The translations under genes and the position numbers were made by a program. From Lycocorax pyrrhopterus obiensis (Eukaryota; Chordata; Aves; Passeriformes; Paradisaeidae): a stretch of 64,000 nt of DNA. Shown here piece by piece: positions 13,165-24,620 of the stretch. The stretch covers positions 5,117,501-5,181,500 of the forward strand of contig JACSVZ010000037.1 in the NCBI GenBank assembly GCA_014706295.1, in the 5' to 3' direction. Each line of letters begins with the position of its first letter. The first letter of the stretch is position 1. Below the pieces are notes generated by a model, which was not told the origin of the DNA, did not search any database, and saw only the letters and a program-made list of their open reading frames with translations.

Positions 13165-13505
13165 TTTTTTACAGGATCTTAGAGGCTCTTGGTACCAATT
13201 TTTCAAAAGGATTTAGATGCCTTTGAAAGATAAGTGCCCAGAGGGGTCTTAAAATTTTCAAGGCAAGCTACATTAAAATCATTTGGATTTATGTGCCTAT
13301 CTTAAACAGTTTTGATAATCTACAAGGTGCCTATCTGAATCTTTAGATAAAGAGAGCACTTTGAAAATATGACACTTAGAGACCTGAGGAATGGTAATCT
13401 GGAGAACACATCTTGCTGACTTTCAGCGGCATTTAAACTCTTAAGCCTCTCTCCAAAATGAAACTTAGGATCCTAAGTCACTTAAGTGCTAAAAAAATGT
13501 TGCTA
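13165..13505. mobile_element. degenerate MITE-like element with GGATTTAGATGCC motifs
   Basis: Several degraded copies of a palindromic core occur in series: 'tttttcaaaaggatttagatgcctttgaaa', 'cattaaaatcatttggatttatgtgcctatct', 'aaggtgcctatctgaat', then 'actttcagcggcatttaaactcttaagc', 'ccaaaatgaaacttaggatcctaagtcacttaagtgct'. This series resembles ancient non-autonomous repeats in turtles, crocodilians and birds built on 'ttaggtgcctaa' and 'cattgaaatcaatggg' cores. I cannot name the family, and the element is not coding. Confidence 0.5.
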
Positions 13506-13734
13506 TGTGTCTGTAGGAGCTGGATGAGGACAGATGAGCAGGGAAGGATTAGATGCATGCATCTGTCTTTCTGTGTAGCTCTCATAATACTTGAGTGTCT
13601 CTGCATATGGATAAAGGTGGATTGATGAGTGCATGACCATATGCATGAGCATATAATGTGGCCGATTGGATGGGACAGGGAGGAACAAAAATTGGGTGGA
13701 AGTGACAGGTGATTACATGGATAAATAACTTCAT

Positions 13735-13920
13735 CTTGCTGAACATTTATTTAGTGCTTTTCATCCAAAGGTACCCTTAAGTGCCTTACAAACTATTATG
13801 GATATAAGAATGACTCCACCAGCCACAGCAGCTCTTTAAGAGTACACAGCCAAATTATATGATCAAGTTATGACCAGATATGAAGAGTATCAAGTCCCAC
13901 TGAAATTACCTAGAAATTTT
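13735..13920 (-). repeat. MIR/CORE-SINE relic
   Basis: Plus strand 'atttatttagtgcttttcatccaaaggtacccttaagtgccttacaaactatta' corresponds to the reverse-complement MIR segment 'gcgcttttcatccgtagatctcaaagcgctttacaaa'. It is followed by a decayed 'agagtacacagccaaattatatgatcaagtta' in the position of 'aggtcacacagcaggtcagtgg'. Confidence 0.55.
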
Positions 13921-15190
13921 TGGCCATCAGCCATTTAGGATTCAGTCAATACACCCAGGTTAGAGCTGTTATGCAGGAAGAAAGTGCTATGGAAGTCTAA
14001 CAATGACAAATGGCAAGGACTTAGTTTTCAACACCATTTAAAAATGAGCACTGCCAACAGCATATGAGCTATGGAAACTGGTTCAATATTAAGGCAGAGA
14101 GATTGGCTTTCCATGGGCGGCAAAAGGGAAGATGTTTATATGGTATTTTAATGGGGAACAAAGTTACAGGAGTTCGTTTTGAAATAAACCTGCATAAAGA
14201 GAAAAGAAGCAGAACGATGAATGGATGAGAGATCCAAGGGGGAGAGGGGTTGTTCGGACCTGAGAGGTTTTCCAGCACTGCCTGTCTGAAGCTCCAAGAC
14301 CATGTTCTCACCGAGAGAAGATCCCATCTCTTCCCATGTTAGCTAACCCGGGCTGTCTTTCTCCAGGCAGCACATGTACTCCAAAGGCAAATGGTGCCAG
14401 CTGCTCTCTTGCCAAACGGTGGAGTTAAAAGCTGTATGAAGTTATAGACAGTAAACAATGAAACAGAAGCAACAACAGCAGTTTCCTCCGCTGCCTCTAC
14501 CTTTGTGCCTTGCTGCTTCCTTCTTTCACACTCCTCCTCCTCTGTCTGCCACAAGCATAAAAACATGATTGAATCCATACTCTGTGACAGCCTCGGAAAA
14601 ATCAGCTGCCCAGTATACATATTTATTTAAGTACAGGAGATGAATCAAGACTACGATGATAATACAACCTAAAAACTGTGATGCACTGAACAAATAAGGG
14701 AAAGTGTGTTCATCTGCTCTTCAGTTCTCCTACCTGCACTTCTGCTATCCACAACATCAAAACAACCAGTATCTCTGACAAGTTTAATGCTAGTGAGGTA
14801 GTGTTGGGAAAGGATGTACCATTTTTGTACAGCTAGCCTGTACAGGAGTCTTCTCCTGCCATGAGGAGGATTTTGGGAAATGCTGTCATTGCAATGCATA
14901 GTTGCATTTTGAGGAGTTTGTGGAGACAGTGATCCACCAAACAGAGCATGCAAGGGGCTAGCTGTGTCCTGCAGCTGTAATAAAGAACATCCTACTGTCA
15001 TGATAAGCGAGTGCTGGTTCTTTGCTGTAGGAGATCTGTCCTCGAGTACAGGCCAGGTTGTACAGTTTACACACACAGCACTCCTTGACTTTGGGGGATT
15101 CAGGCAATGGATGATGAGTGACTTAAGGAACAAGTTTCCAGTAATATGCATTGCGCACTATCAGATGAAGTCCACTGACATCTCTGTGTC
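13921..15190. other. non-coding, no feature recognised
   Basis: No supported exon, RNA gene or repeat family between the MIR relic and the TTCCC array. Confidence 0.5.
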
Positions 15191-15557
15191 CTTCCCTTCC
15201 CTTCCCTTCCCTTCCCTTCCCTTCCCTTCCCTTCCCTTCCCTTCCCTTCCCTTCCCTTCCCTTCCCTTCCCTTCCCTTCCCTTCCCTTCCCTTCCCTTCC
15301 CTTCCCTTCCCTTCCCTTCCCTTCCCTTCCCTTCCCTTCCCTTCCCTTCCCTTCCCTTCCCTTCCCTTCCCTTCCCTTCCCTTCCCTTCCCTTCCCTTCC
15401 CTTCCCTTCCCTTCCCTTCCCTTCCCTTCCCTTCCCTTCCTTCCCTTCCCTTCCCTTCCCTTCCCTTCCCTTCCCTTCCCTTCCCTTCCCTCCCTTCCCT
15501 TCCCTCCCCTTCCCTTCCCTCCCCTTCCCTTCCCTCCCCTTCCCTCCCCTTCCCCAC
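15191..15557. repeat. (TTCCC)n pentanucleotide array
   Basis: About 250 bp (15191-15440) of unbroken 5-bp units, then a one-base phase slip at 15440/15441. Roughly 45 more bp of pure units follow, then a degenerating tail with CCTCCC variants to about 15557. The minus strand is GGGAA repeats, which fit the G-quadruplex pattern with 2-base loops. The strand asymmetry and mirror symmetry also allow triplex DNA. Long open frames (FPSLP on plus, REGKG on minus) are repeat artefacts. Confidence 0.98.
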
Positions 15558-16109
15558 TTCTTCGTCTTCCCTGCTCTGTTATTTCCCAGATCCTCCCTAG
15601 AGAGCCCTTATCCCTGGTACGCTCTCCCCTCCCTACTGCCAAACATCGTCAAACCTGCAGCTGTCGCCAGTGGTGCCTGCACAGCCATGCTCGGCTGCCA
15701 TCCATGCCCACACCAAGAGGCGCTTACCATCGGAGATATATTTGGAAGTACTAGCTATGGCTAGTGCTGGGATTGGGATCCTTCCCAAGTAACTGTACTT
15801 CTGGAGCCCAAGCACACAGGTGGTTATACTGACAAAATAACGCTCCTGGTGGTAGACGTTATTTCCTCTGAAGAAGTGGTATACGCTGGCCAGTGTGTTC
15901 CCAGCCCAGGTAAGCAAGGTCAGGGCTGAGAGGTTCTCATGGCACAGCAACACTGATACAGCTCTTCCTATACTCAAGTTTGGCTCAAACACTGTTCATG
16001 CTTAGTACTGTTTTCATTGGGTCTCATGACTGGAGCATACAAATACTAACTGACTAGTAGCCCACGCTAAGGGATATTTAAATCAGGAAAGGAAGATGAT
16101 CCCATTTGT

Positions 16110-16360
16110 GAAGCAATGGCCTGTGAATCAGGAGATACAGCTCCAGTTCCTAGCTCTGCCAAGACTCTTTGGCTAGCCTGAGCAAGTCACTTCCTTGGGG
16201 CTCCACTGGTAAATAAGAGATAATCCTGCTTCCTTTTCCTGCTCTTCCACCTGCAATGCAAGCTCTTCAGGACAAGGACTGTTTCTAGCAATGCAATTAT
16301 ATGGTACAAAGCATAGCGGGCCTCAGAGCTGGTTGAGGCTTTTATACTAAAATATGAATC
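16110..16360 (+). repeat. MIR/CORE-SINE, sauropsid type
   Basis: Near full-length order of blocks on plus: 'ctgtgaatcaggagatacagctccagttcctagctctgcc', 'gcctgagcaagtcacttccttggggctccactggtaaat', 'tgcaagctcttcaggacaaggactgttt', 'atggtacaaagcatagcgggcctcagagctggttgaggctttt'. The 'aagctcttcaggacaaggactgt ... ggtacaaagc ... gggcc' tail is characteristic of the sauropsid copies. Diverged but complete enough to be confident. Confidence 0.85.
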
Positions 16361-18840
16361 TTATTTATAGCAGGGAAAATAAACAAAACAACAAACATTA
16401 AATATGGTTATATTTTTGGTGAATGCTCAGGTTGCAGTTTTGTATACCAAAACGAAATATTTTTTTAATACGATTTTTAACATTTGCTTTAATCAAAAAA
16501 GCTGTATTTGGGGGAAAACCGATCATAAAAATAAATATCAATGCTTTTGTTCTCCATCACCAATTTTTGCCCACTTACAAGTGCTCTATACTTTTTTGTA
16601 TGTATTCAGCCACATCGAGACTACAGAAGCAGAGCCTAAGTGCAAAGGGGCTATGTTGGCTATCAGCTGCCCGACTACATGGGACATAGTCTTGGAAACA
16701 GCTCAGAAACCATCTTTTACTCTGCTCTCCTCTCAGTATTTGCTGCATCTGCCTGGAAAGTACGAAATTTCTTTTGCTTACGTTTCCCAAGGTGCTGGTG
16801 AGTAGCCTATGGTGCCCAACTGAGATGCTGTGGGTTGGTGTTTTTGTCTAACAGTCACAGATATTTTCCCCTGCCTCTGGGATGACTCCATGGTCAGGAA
16901 CCGGGCCTTCTGCTTTTTGAGTTTGCTTTCATTTCTCAGCAGATACATCCTTTGGGCACAAATGGCACTTACTGTGTCCGTGCAGGAGTGTTTCTGCTAT
17001 ACCTTGGACTGTTAATGCCTGTGAGTAGACTTCACCCTCCTTGTGAGTAAACAGATCTCCTTGTGCCTTTGAGAGTCCGTCAGTGAGTGAAATTGCTTTG
17101 CTGCTCTTATCAGCATTCTCCCCTGAATGTCTGAACCGGGACGACTCATGGAGGACTTTGGCGAGCATATTTTACTCATAGCTGGCTATATTTTTTTCTC
17201 TATTATTTCACTAACTTTGTGTCACACTTACTGACAAGGGAGATCCACCACGCCTAATGCAAGTCTCTGCATTTGTGTATGTGTCATGACATGTTTACAA
17301 CTGTGTATCCCTGTGTTTGTCAGCACATATCAGTATGTGCACCTGTTTAACTGCATTTGGTTTTGCTTCTTGGTTTTGGCTTTGTGTGAGAATCTGTGAA
17401 CATATTATTTTTCACTCCAGAAGTGCACCTTTTTTCCTGGGAGGTGTATGTATATAGATCTATACGAAGTGTTCCTTCTATATTTGTTTTGCTTTTCGTG
17501 TGTTCCTTTGCAGTTGTGTTGAGGTGCTCATGCAGGCATATTTCAGTATAGTTGTGCACTGATATTTGTTCCGAGTCGTGTGTCTTTTCCCACGTGTGTA
17601 ATTCCCTGTTTCTGTCTCTGTGCTTCCCTGTGTTTCCTTTCCGTTTCCCTGTCTATGCTGTGTGCAGTTACCTGGATTTGTGCATGTACGTATCTCCCTG
17701 CTTTCATTGTCTGAGGGTTGTATTTTTAATGGGGTGGGTGCTGGTGAAATTGTTCGTCATTTTGCTTTGTATTTATCTTTCAATGTTTTCCCTATGTTTG
17801 CATAAAGTAGATGCAGACTACAATTTGGTGATGAATTCTATGAATACTAATCTTAGGCTACCCTTGACCCTACGGTCAGCTAAAGATCAAAACCAAACCA
17901 TTTAATATTTTCCTTTTTCAGATCAATAGAAGCATAAATTCACTCTCAATGACAACTATAATTTCAAACAGATCTATAGGAGGCATGCATGCATTTCCAG
18001 GATGAGCTGCTCATGCGCCTGTTAGGGAGCACAAGAAAAAGAGTTTCTCTGTTGTTGTGGGTTTGGGGTTTTTTTTTACCATTGAATCTCTTTTGCCTTT
18101 TTTCTTTTATTGCTCTGAAACGCTATTTTCAGCAGCTGCTGTCATATAAATATCTCTTGTTTTTCTTCTCCTCTTTCCCTCCTAGTGAAAAGGGCAGGGG
18201 ACCTATTGAAAATTCTGCTTTATCTCTTTCAGGAGAGTTCAAGTGCGGGTCGAACAATCGATTCCTCCTCCTTTTCTTTTTCAAGTTTCCTGTCGTTCTT
18301 TTGCCCAGATCAGCACTGAAGGAAAATAGGAAGGGCAGCCTGGAGTATGTACATCTCTACACCCAGAGACAGAAAGGGAGAGCACGCAAGTGTGCATTTG
18401 TGAACATTTATAAAAATATTTAAATATATATATTTATATATATACCTGTGCATACACATGCATACAGGTTTTTTCCTGTAGCTTTCTGTATGTCACAAAC
18501 TCCCAACATGTTCTTACATTAAAACTGTTGCAGAGATAGAAGGAAAAAAAACAACTGGGAATGGGAAAAGTTTGGAAGTACTGCTCAGTTCTAAACCGGA
18601 ATATTAACCCTTCCAAAAATTCTCCTCTACGAGTTGCAAAAGCTTTTAAAGAAATGCATTAAGATCCCAGACAGTTTCTACAATTTTCCATGGTGGGACG
18701 GAAAGAATGGTTATTCTGCAAGCAGCTTTGTTTCAGAAAAATAAATTCAGCTGATAATCCACAAATCTTTAAAGCTGCATTTAGTCTAAAAAGGGTACTT
18801 TTCAAACATTTTCACCAAATCAAAGTGGCAGGAGGGGAAT
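16361..18840. other. AT-rich non-coding DNA
   Basis: No exon is supported. T-rich and TG-rich stretches lie around 17270-17800. A TA-rich run (aaatatttaaatatatatatttatatatatac) lies at 18414-18446. The 144-codon open frame at 17989-18423 is Leu/Phe/Ser/Lys-rich from composition and shows no domain. Confidence 0.5.
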
Positions 18841-18844
18841 GGGG

Positions 18845-18862
18845 TTGGGGGGGGGGGAGGGA
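18845..18862 (+). repeat. poly-G tract
   Basis: GG-TT-G run of about 12 G followed by AGGGAGG. Potential quadruplex or polymerase slippage site. Confidence 0.85.
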
Positions 18863-19528
18863 GGAAGACAGAAATATAAAAAAAGCAAAACAAATGACAC
18901 CATTAATCTGCCTGGATTTTCCACCTCATAGAACAATCTGTTTAGGAATGACTGAAATAAAGTGGAATGTGGTTTAGATTTTTTTCCTCTCCAGTCTCTC
19001 TCTGCAAATTCCTTGTTTATGGGGAAACACTGAAAAGAGGAGTTAGTCCCACCACCCCCTTAGCAAAATAAAATTTAAAAAAAAATTTAAAAGGCACCAT
19101 AAGCATAGGGAAAGAAGGAGGGGGGGTTTGCTTTGTGTAGGAAATAAAGACCGTAAAGTGAGGACTTTTATTGCTGGCAATCAGAGTATTGCTGCTGGCA
19201 GTGGCTAAAGGTGGAAAGCAAAGATGATTTAATTTATAGAAAGGACAAAGATGTCATGTAGCAGATTTAATCACTGAAAAGAAAAAAAGAAAAAACCTAG
19301 CTAACGTCATAATTTACATTTTGGGATAATAAAGAAGAGTGAAAGAAAGAAACAACTGAAAAACCCTGAATGGGTGAAAAAAAAATGAAGGAAGATAAAT
19401 AGATTTGCCTGTAAAACTAATAAATTTAAAAACAAACCCAGAAAGCAAAACACAGCCCCTTGAAAGTGCTGGTAAAATGGACCATCGATTTTGGAATTCA
19501 TCTGCATTTTGTATTTTAATAATGCTTA

Positions 19529-19560
19529 CTCTCTCTCTCTCTCTCTCCCCCTCTCTCTCT
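19529..19560 (+). repeat. (CT)n microsatellite
   Basis: ACTCTCTCTCTCTCTCTC, then CCCC, then CTCTCTCTCT: about 32 bp of dinucleotide repeat with one C interruption. It is immediately followed by the AT-rich block at 19570. Confidence 0.9.
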
Positions 19561-19569
19561 TTTGCAAAA

Positions 19570-19720
19570 TATAAAAGCTGATCTGATAAATATTAATTTG
19601 AACCATCATAATGTATTTGAAAATTCCAGCTAAAATGTCACCACATGGAACATTAATGTAATATTTCAAGGCCCTGAGAGCAATACTCATATTGATTGCA
19701 TTTATTTCACTCTAGGGAGG
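19570..19720. promoter_or_regulatory. candidate conserved non-coding block
   Basis: Non-repetitive AT-rich sequence dense in homeodomain-like cores ('gataaatattaatttgaac', 'aacattaatgtaat', 'attgattgcatttattt'), without an open frame. Candidate enhancer by texture only. Confidence 0.25.
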
Positions 19721-20749
19721 AGAAATAATTCTTCAATGTGGGACACATCTGGTAGCCAAAGATGCAAAAGGCTGAGGGTAGAAATGCAAAATTATACGGG
19801 AAAAAAACCCCATAACGTAACACCCCAAAACCAAAACAGAAGTACAAGTGAACCTGACAAATGCAACCCATTCGATCTTGTGTTTTAGTTGTAGCAATTT
19901 TTTTTTTTTAAGAATAATTCTCTTTGATTTTTCAGTTTGGGGAAAAAAAAATATTACAAAGCAACAAAAATTCCTATCATGTTTCTATGAATCTTTTGGC
20001 ATGAAAATCAACAGTATCATCACAAGTCTAATGAAAGAATGTGTGTAATTGGATTGCTTATTGGAAACACAGAAGCCAGGCTGAGAAGACAGCACAGCAC
20101 TTAATCCTGTGAAACTTTGACAGTGGTTCCCAAGAAAGATGCTCTTATCTGGGGAGCTTCCTCTGAGGCTGGGGCTTGAACTTTAAACACTGGTAACCCA
20201 AACATGTGCAAGACTGGGGCTATTTTCCTGTGATTCTGCAGAAGGAGCATGGAGACGCTGCCTGTCTGGGGTCCCATAAAACAGATCTTTTCCTTGTCAT
20301 TAAGAATATTGATGTTCATTAGGCCCAGGCGTCAATGAGTCTTTGTGCAAATGAAACGAAATCTGAGTCAAATTTTGACCCTGAGCCCAACACATAACCA
20401 CAGATTGGCTGCAAACGGGGGTCTGGAGATAAGAGGGGTTCTCCCCAGCACCAAAAATTCAGCATCCTTACTCTGAGACAAAAAAACTCTCTGCAAACAC
20501 AGTCAAAGAGTGTGAGGAAATGGTCCTGTCCCTCCACCCGGCCAAAACACTCTTCATGTAAGGTGGTTTCTGATAAAGATGGAACAGATCAGGGTAACTT
20601 TTAGCAGTCTATCAAGGCAAGATCTCTCCAGGTAAGATAAAGGTGCTCTCTGTCCCAGCTCCTGGCAGGGCAGTATCACTTTTGCAGGTAATGCTCCTTC
20701 TTTTAATTTGTTACCAGGGTTTTTCGCTTCCACCGTGGGTCTGGGATTG

Positions 20750-20990
20750 ACGTTCCTGCTGGACAAACTCCAGGCTAATGAAGCAAGCTCGAGCCCTGTA
20801 ATTCACGGCAAGCCGCTTTGATGGAGCACTTTCAGTGTTAACAGTGTGATGGGTGCTTTTTGGAGCTAATGCCTCACTGATATTAACAGCCATGCCCATA
20901 GAGCAAAATCTGCAATGTAAAAGCGAGTGGCTTGCTAAATATTTACAGGCTTGCACATCTCGCTGTCCCATTCATTTCCTTGACCTTTAA
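20750..20990. promoter_or_regulatory. candidate conserved non-coding block
   Basis: Unique block with 'caggctaatgaagcaagc', 'cgagccctgtaattcacggcaagccgc', 'ggagctaatgcctcactgatattaacagcc' and 'ttgacctttaatgaa' (the last a nuclear-receptor half-site-like core). It sits about 0.7 kb before the CpG island, so it could be a proximal regulatory element. Conservation is untested. Confidence 0.3.
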
Positions 20991-21384
20991 TGAAGGGGGA
21001 TGGGAAAGGAGATGCCAGGGAACGGTCCTTTCTGAGGTACAAATGCACTAAAGCCAAACTGGCTCCCCAGCTGCTGATAGCAAGAGCTTGAGCTGAGGTC
21101 CCACTCTTTCCTCCCCAGCAGTTCATAAAATTAAGTCAAGTAAAGCCATCACGTGCAGTGGGCAGGCTTGGGCCTGAACTTTCCGAGCAGGGATAGAGGA
21201 ATAGCTCCCAAAAGGAGAAGAGCCTTGTTATGAACTGTGTGTAGGTCACTGAGTCATTTCACTGCAGATCAGCACAGAGGCCAGTTAGATCCCCAAACCC
21301 CCAAAAGTTGATTCCAGGCGCAGCTGTTCCTGGAGGAAGGCAACATTGCTGGGGAATTAAAGATGGGAACCAATCAAGGAGACT

Positions 21385-21620
21385 TCTCAGTTCTACATCC
21401 AGCTCTGCCACTGACGTGCTGGATGATCTTGGGCAAGCCTTTTTCCATCTCTGCACCTCAGGTTCTCCTGACAGCACTTAAAATAAATACAGAACGGGTG
21501 TAGCAAACCCTCCTACATGAAGACGGGAGAGGGCATTGTGAGGCTTGTTTAATGCTTAGAAAGCACTTTGAGATCTGCAGATAGAAAGCGGTACACGGGA
21601 GCCAAGTATTATAATTAAAC
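21385..21620 (+). repeat. MIR/CORE-SINE, sauropsid type
   Basis: Plus strand: 'ttctacatccagctctgccactgacgtgctggatgatcttgggcaagcctttttccatctctgcacctcagg', then 'gcttagaaagcactttgagatctgcagatagaaagcggtacacgggagccaagtattataattaaac'. The order and wording match the sauropsid MIR head, body and '...cgctttgagatctayggatgaaaagcgctatataagagctaagtattat' tail. It abuts the CpG island on its 3' side. Confidence 0.9.
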
Positions 21621-21639
21621 TTTATATAACCGGGCTTTG

Positions 21640-22260
21640 TAGAAACTACGGGGGCAGGAGTAGCAGCTCCAATTCCTGCAGCACCATGCAGCGGAGCGAG
21701 CCGGGGGCCGGGGCTGCGGCCGGGCACGGCGGGAGGCGGCCGGGCGGGGTGTGCCGGGGGAGCCGAGAGCGACAAAGCCTGGTTTTGTGCGACGCTAAGC
21801 CTCCCTCAGCACTTGCGCGGCTGAGCAGCCTCTGCACTCGCTCAAACTGCCGCTCCGCCGAGCTGTCAAAATAGTGTGATGGCTGGTGCCGGCGTTGTCT
21901 GGCAGCCCGCGGGACCGGCGACCGCGCAGAGCCCCCGCCGCGGTGAACGGAGCCGAGCGAGCCAAGCTGAGCCGAGCTGAGCTGCGCCGAGCCCGCGGTT
22001 CCGGCGTGCCCCGGGCGCCCCCTGCTGCCCGTCAGGCCCGGGGCGCCGCAGGCACGGCACGGCCCGACCAGAGCCCCGGAGGGCTCTCCGGGCGCAGAGC
22101 GCCCCATAGCCAGGGCCCGGCGGTGTGTGGGTTTTGGTCCGGGTCCGGCCCGGCCGCGCTCCCCAGGCGGACTCCCGGTTGCAGACCCCAGGCTGAGCGA
22201 GAGGTGGAGGGAGGGCTGTCTAAAGAGCAGTTATTAAGAGATGGTTTAATTAAGCCCACC
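21640..22260. promoter_or_regulatory. CpG island, probable promoter
   Basis: An abrupt change from AT-rich flanks to GC-rich sequence. CpG counts reach 9-12 per 60 bp in the densest stretches (for example 21721-21780 and 21901-21960), against near absence elsewhere in the window. GGGCGG/CCGCCC-like and E-box-like words are present. A TATA-like 'tttatataa' lies at 21620-21630 at the left edge. Unmethylated islands of this size normally mark vertebrate promoters and are often bidirectional. Open frames inside it (for example 21646-22107 on minus, 21886-22269 on plus) are long because GC-rich DNA has few stops, and none matches a family I know. The nearest good donor is on the plus strand at 22396/22397, which favours plus-strand transcription. 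Confidence 0.7.
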
Positions 22261-22282
22261 AGAATTTGAAATCCTTGTACAG

Positions 22283-22396
22283 AGGAGAGAATACTGCAAG
22301 AGATCAGGGCAGAGCAGCTGGATAAGTCAGCCCCACACACATACATGTGGAAAGTTATAATGGCCAAACCAGTTTCGTACAGAATTTACCACCCTG
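22283..22396 (+). other. candidate 5' exon ending at a consensus donor
   Basis: Directly downstream of the CpG island, 'ccaccctg|gtaagg' (GT at 22397-22398) is a good splice donor. The 114 bp before it are open in one frame (phase 1 to phase 1) from a possible 'cttgtacag' acceptor at 22281-22282. Alternatively this is the end of a first exon starting in the island. An ATG at about 22359 has A at -3 and G at +4 and would start a short leader (MAKPVSYRIYHP) ending in phase 1 at the donor. The product is not recognised. It could equally be untranslated or chance. Confidence 0.25.
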
Positions 22397-22399
22397 GTA

Positions 22400-24515
22400 A
22401 GGACTGAATGCGCACTGTACAGTTTCTCCTACAGGTCTGCGACTCTCCAGCTACATCAGCCCCAGCACTTTCTCCAAAGAGGCACCATCCCCAGAATGAC
22501 TTTTATTCACAGACTGAGAGTTTTGTTAGTGCCTGGAACAGGAGAAATTAATTCCCTGCAGCTGGCCTGCCCTACTACACCTTGAAAACTCCAGTGCGCA
22601 GGGCAGGCAACCATGGTGCTTTCTCCAGACAGAGGAAGCCTGGAATTAGTTTTTTCCCTGCTGTTCTCCTTATATACCCATGCAATACATAAGACTCCCG
22701 GAAGACTCTGTGGGGACCACACCCTCAGGAGGACAAGGGGTTTCAAGTCCATCATGCCATAAGCCCCCACCAGCTGCACAGCAGCAGAACGAGCACAGGG
22801 CTTCAGGTGGGCCTGCAGAGTGCTTAGAGTGGGACTCCGTGCAGGTGGCTGTGCCTCAAACCACTCACAGGACAAAATGATGTGACCCTTTGAGCACCAT
22901 GGCCTCAAGAGTCTTGTTCTGGGATGTGATGATCATTTCCTTCGAGTATTGCACAAGGAAACACCCTCCCTGCAGTCTCTCCTCTGCCTACAATTTCCTC
23001 CCTTGTCATTTACATGATTGTCAATTCCAAGCACCAGGACAGAGTTCCAGCTAGTGAACCAACCCAGATGCTCCTACAAGCTTTCACTGAGTGTGTGTCA
23101 CCAGAGGCAGAGGATTAAACAGGATAGTGGTGAAAAGGAAAGGTTATGATCCTGGTCTTTCTCATGAGTGATACTGGGTCTGTGTCACAGAGGAAGATGG
23201 CATTGGAATAGCCTACACTCCAGAAAAGCAGCACCCTGTCTGGCAACCTGAGCTCAGGAAAGAGCCAGGACAGGAAGAGCAGGTCAGGAAGGAGATGCAG
23301 TGGCAGAGCAGCATGTCTGTGGGAGCTTAGATGGTGCATGCCCACTTTTCCGGGATGTGTCAGGCCCACACAAAGAGCGATAAGCAGCAATGCCTGGGGC
23401 AGCATGCAGGGATCAGGATTTCTTTCTCAGGATTCTTGCCAGGCACAGGAATGGGCCACGAACACCCAGACAAGGTATTTCAAATCTGCTATTGAGTTTT
23501 CCTAGTGCTTCATAAGCCATGGATGAGAAGGAGAGAAGAAAGGCAAGACCGAACATTGCAGAGAACATTTTACAAAGGCCTCAGATCTCCATATCTCAAG
23601 GTCCAAGGGCTACAAACCTGCAAGGTGCTGGCAAAAAATGGCCTATAGTAACAACCCTCCCGCCCCCCCGCCCCCACCACTGATCTGGAAGCTTTTCAGC
23701 AGCCCTGTTCTTCCCCCTGAAGACCACATATATGATCTTGCTGACCCTCAGAAAGGCAGCCTTCCCATCCAAAGCCAAAGTGCCCACCATGCAGGGTGAG
23801 GCGGGAGGTGGTTCCCAGGCAGATGCCCTTGCTTGCTTTAGGCATGGCCCCACAGCCTGTGGATGCGCTCACTGCCATCAAAGGCAGCCCCACCTTGGGG
23901 CTAAGCTTCAGAGTGCCTCATCAAGGCCCGCATCTCCAAGATTAATGACTGCCTACACTAGGACTTCTCCTTTATCCCAAGATGATCCCAGTGCATATTT
24001 CCCATCCACATGCTGCTGAGCTCCATTCCTGCCTACGTCTATGAGTTCATGCCTTTCTTACCCATTTCTACTCCTGGCACCCCACCCAAGACAACTTTTC
24101 TCTTTTTTCTTCTTCTGCCACACCTACCATACATTTGTCTCTATACCGAGGGTGGCACTGCGAGACAGAGTCCCCAAGCATCTATGCCATGACCTAATTG
24201 TTCCTGGAACTCCACCTCTTCCAGGAGGCCTGTGTACATGCCATTCTAATAGTAAACTTTCCCACAATTAGTGGAGGTGTTGGCATCAGGAGCATAGCAC
24301 AAACCACAAGGTGTGGACAAGCCATCCCTGGAGATGGGAGTAGTGCAGCTGAGCCACCGTGGGATCAGGCAAGGTAGTCACATCTCTCTCCCTATCTTCC
24401 ATGGTTCAATTTTAGAAGGAAACTGCTTGCACCCTGCCGGTCATTGTACCTCACACCAAAGAAAATTGCTTCTCCTGGGTTGAGAGCCTACCCTGGGAGA
24501 GTTTTCCATACACTT
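22400..24515. other. non-coding, intron-like
   Basis: No supported exon or repeat family. A C-rich short run (cccgcccccccgcccccacc) lies at 23659-23679. Confidence 0.5.
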
Positions 24516-24519
24516 TACA

Positions 24520-24620
24520 CTTAAGGATTGACAGTGTGGGATGTCGTACATGTTATATTATCCCCAATATGTGGAGGAGAATACGGAGACTGAGATTTGC
24601 CTAGTAAGTATTAATATCAA
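24520..24620 (-). repeat. probable MIR relic fragment
   Basis: 'ttatattatccccaatatgtggaggagaatacggagactgagatttgcctagtaagt' fits a decayed reverse-complement MIR centre ('attatccccattttacagatggggaaactgaggcacagag...'). Short and diverged. Confidence 0.35.

Noticed and set aside
14964..15764. 266-codon plus frame and overlapping 144-180-codon minus frames
   Set aside because: They are translations of the TTCCC pentamer array (FPSLP and REGKG repeats). A pentamer with no stop in any frame gives open frames automatically.
21646..22269. Long frames on both strands in the CpG island (153 codons minus, 127 codons plus)
   Set aside because: GC-rich DNA has few stop codons. The peptides are Gly/Ala/Arg/Pro compositional text with no domain, and the island is better explained as a promoter.
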